DNA of 6,604 nt from Bacteroidaceae bacterium (GTDB lineage: Bacteria; Bacteroidota; Bacteroidia; Bacteroidales; CHK158-818): contig JAFUKV010000014.1 of the NCBI GenBank assembly GCA_017467745.1, positions 1 to 6,604 of the forward strand, written 5' to 3'. Below, piece by piece: positions 5,289 through 6,604 of this stretch. The position numbers were made by a program, and so were the translations under genes. The first letter of the stretch is position 1. The number at the start of each line of letters is the position of its first letter. The notes under the pieces are model-generated. The model had not been told where the DNA came from, ran no database searches, and worked only from the letters and a program-made list of their open reading frames with translations.

Positions 5289-6044
5289 TTAAAATGCGTT
5301 GATGATAGTCATAAAGCTATCGGCTTTCAAAGATGCTCCGCCAATAAGTCCGCCGTCTACATCCGGATTTGAGAACAATTCTTTCGCATTGCCTGCGTTG
5401 CAGCTTCCGCCATAAAGAATAGAAGTGTTGTCCGCTACTTCTTTTCCGTATTTGTCTGCGATTGTTTTACGGATGAAAGCGTGCATTTCTTGTGCTTGTT
5501 CTGATGTAGCCGTTTTTCCGGTTCCGATAGCCCAAACGGGTTCGTATGCCAATACGATTTTGCCGAAATCTTCTGCCGACAGGTTGAACAACGCTTCTTC
5601 GATTTGAGCTTTTACAACATCGAAGTGTTTGCCGGATTCTCTTTCTTCCAACACTTCACCGATACAGAAGATAGGGGTTAATCCGTTTTCGAGAGCCAAA
5701 GCTACTTTGTCTTTAAGAATAGCAGAAGTTTCTCCGTAGTATGCGCGACGTTCAGAGTGGCCTAAGATAACGTATTTTGCTCCGGTTGACGCTACCATTT
5801 CGGCAGAAACTTCTCCGGTATATGCTCCTGATTTTTTATCGGCGCAGTTTTCGGCAGCAACACCTATTTTATTTGTATCGATAGCTGTGGTAACGCTTGC
5901 TAAGTGAATAAACGGTGTACCGATTACTACATCGCAATTGGGCGTTACGTTTGCTAATGCGGTGTTCAATTCAGTTGCTAATGCAAGACCTTCTTGTAAG
6001 GTTTTGTTCATTTTCCAGTTTCCTGCAACAATGTTCTTTCTCAT
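5289..6044 (-). CDS. tpiA: Triose-phosphate isomerase
   Basis: This enzyme interconverts dihydroxyacetone phosphate and glyceraldehyde 3-phosphate in glycolysis and gluconeogenesis; it is a cytoplasmic TIM-barrel homodimer. The 251 residues are full length. Visible catalytic residues are N9 and K11 in GNWKMN, H96 in GHSERR, and E168 in YEPVWAIGTGKTA, where the mobile loop 6 spans about 169-179. The phosphate-binding motifs YGGS (211-214) and GGLIGGASL (231-239) close the barrel. The start at MRKNIVAGNWK is the family start. The gene lies 44 bp after the BT_3928-like gene on the same strand, with an A/T-rich gap lacking a clear promoter, so the two probably share a transcript. A hairpin terminator follows. 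Nothing is odd in the active site. Confidence 0.98.
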   Translation of the reverse strand: MRKNIVAGNWKMNKTLQEGLALATELNTALANVTPNCDVVIGTPFIHLASVTTAIDTNKIGVAAENCADKKSGAYTGEVSAEMVASTGAKYVILGHSERRAYYGETSAILKDKVALALENGLTPIFCIGEVLEERESGKHFDVVKAQIEEALFNLSAEDFGKIVLAYEPVWAIGTGKTATSEQAQEMHAFIRKTIADKYGKEVADNTSILYGGSCNAGNAKELFSNPDVDGGLIGGASLKADSFMTIINAF

Positions 6045-6088
6045 TTTCTTTTTCTGTTTATTTAGATAGATAAAAAATATGTTTGTTT

Positions 6089-6604
6089 TTAATTTTCAGA
6101 ATTATCGTTTTGCGGGTCTTTATTGTCTGCTATGACCGATTGATATTTCTTTTTGCGTTTTTCCCGAAATTTAAGAACGATAAGTTTTACGCCTTTTTCT
6201 GTCAGGAATAAAATTGTCAGCGGCAAAGTTAATGCCAATAATAAAAATATCAAACGCCGTTGCGGATTATATGCGATATACCCGTATTTTGTTTGGTCTA
6301 ACGAATATTCTTGCCATTCATCAGGCAATGCGTGCGGACTTGCTTTCCAATAAATTGTGCCGTTTTTTACCAGCATGATACCCGGATTGCTGTGTAGAAT
6401 GGTCATAAGTGTTTTTTTGTCAACGAAGGCATAATCGTATTCCGCTCCGGTGTCGTCGCGCCATTCCGAGATTTCGTCGGCATTCGAGGCTGTGAGGCAA
6501 ATGAATTTGTAACCGTGTTCGGCGCAATAATCATATAGTTCGTTCAATCGGTCTATTTCACTGTCGTCAGCGTCTTTTAGAGACGGAGCAATCATCCAAA
6601 AGGC
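6089..6604 (-). CDS. BT_3928-like DoxX-family protein, C-terminal part (gene runs off the right edge)
   Basis: The frame is open through the right edge of the window (AFW precedes the first Met), so this is the C-terminal fragment of a longer protein; ATG at 6593-6595 is internal. The 171 visible residues look like the C-terminal thioredoxin-like domain of the BT_3928 family, which in full-length relatives follows a DoxX-type four-helix membrane domain. Supporting features are YDYCAEHGYKFICLTAS, the EWRDDTGAEYDYAFVD segment and SNPGIMLVKNGTIYW, whose Pro occupies the cis-Pro position of a thioredoxin fold. No CxxC is present in the visible part. A hydrophobic helix (about 114-132 counting from that Met) and a Lys/Arg-rich cytoplasmic tail end the protein. 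Function is unknown; a role in membrane redox or quinone chemistry would be speculation. It lies directly upstream of tpiA. Confidence 0.75.
   Translation of the reverse strand, partial: AFWMIAPSLKDADDSEIDRLNELYDYCAEHGYKFICLTASNADEISEWRDDTGAEYDYAFVDKKTLMTILHSNPGIMLVKNGTIYWKASPHALPDEWQEYSLDQTKYGYIAYNPQRRLIFLLLALTLPLTILFLTEKGVKLIVLKFREKRKKKYQSVIADNKDPQNDNSEN

Noticed and set aside
1..6604. CRISPR array, insertion sequence, phage or defence genes
   Set aside because: No repeat-spacer periodicity, transposase or integrase motif, or target duplication was seen, and the tRNA 3' ends show no integrated element beside them.

Overview
The window looks like ordinary chromosomal DNA from a member of the Bacteroidales (phylum Bacteroidota). 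The evidence is the Bacteroides-style promoter elements (TTTG, about 20 bp, TAnnTTTG), the absence of clear Shine-Dalgarno sequences, the wording of the proteins (DnaX beginning MDNYIVSARKYRPSTF, a Cys-type cytidine deaminase with CAER, a BT_3928-like DoxX-family C-terminus) and tRNAs without an encoded CCA. Genus cannot be fixed from this much sequence.

Layout. The left half reads rightward: the 3' part of a cytidine deaminase gene (cdd) interrupted by an in-frame TAG, then dnaX (clamp-loader tau/gamma subunit) and corA (Mg2+/divalent cation channel), only 13 bp apart and probably co-transcribed. The right half reads leftward, starting from the right edge: the C-terminal part of a BT_3928-like membrane/thioredoxin-fold protein, tpiA (triose-phosphate isomerase), a hairpin terminator, a secreted SPOR-domain protein, folE (GTP cyclohydrolase I, overlapping the SPOR gene by ATGA), and a tRNA operon Gly(GCC)-Leu(CAG)-Leu(GAG) with its own near-consensus promoter. 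The two halves converge on a gene-poor stretch of about 320 bp (3398-3717). It holds a perfect 13-bp inverted repeat, a possible 41-codon ORF and a strong two-way terminator.

How the genes work together. These are mostly housekeeping functions: pyrimidine salvage (apparently broken here), DNA replication, Mg2+ uptake, glycolysis, folate/pterin synthesis, an envelope peptidoglycan-binding protein and tRNAs. The doxX-like, tpiA, SPOR, folE order is one I recall from Bacteroides genomes, so the leftward block is an ancestral neighbourhood rather than an island. No mobile element, CRISPR array, defence system or biosynthetic cluster was seen.

The points most worth a second look are the amber codon in an otherwise well-preserved cdd, an in-frame A_AAA_AAA heptamer placed in the dnaX linker where a gamma-type product would be made, and the structured convergent intergenic region. 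I see no strong candidate for an undescribed system.
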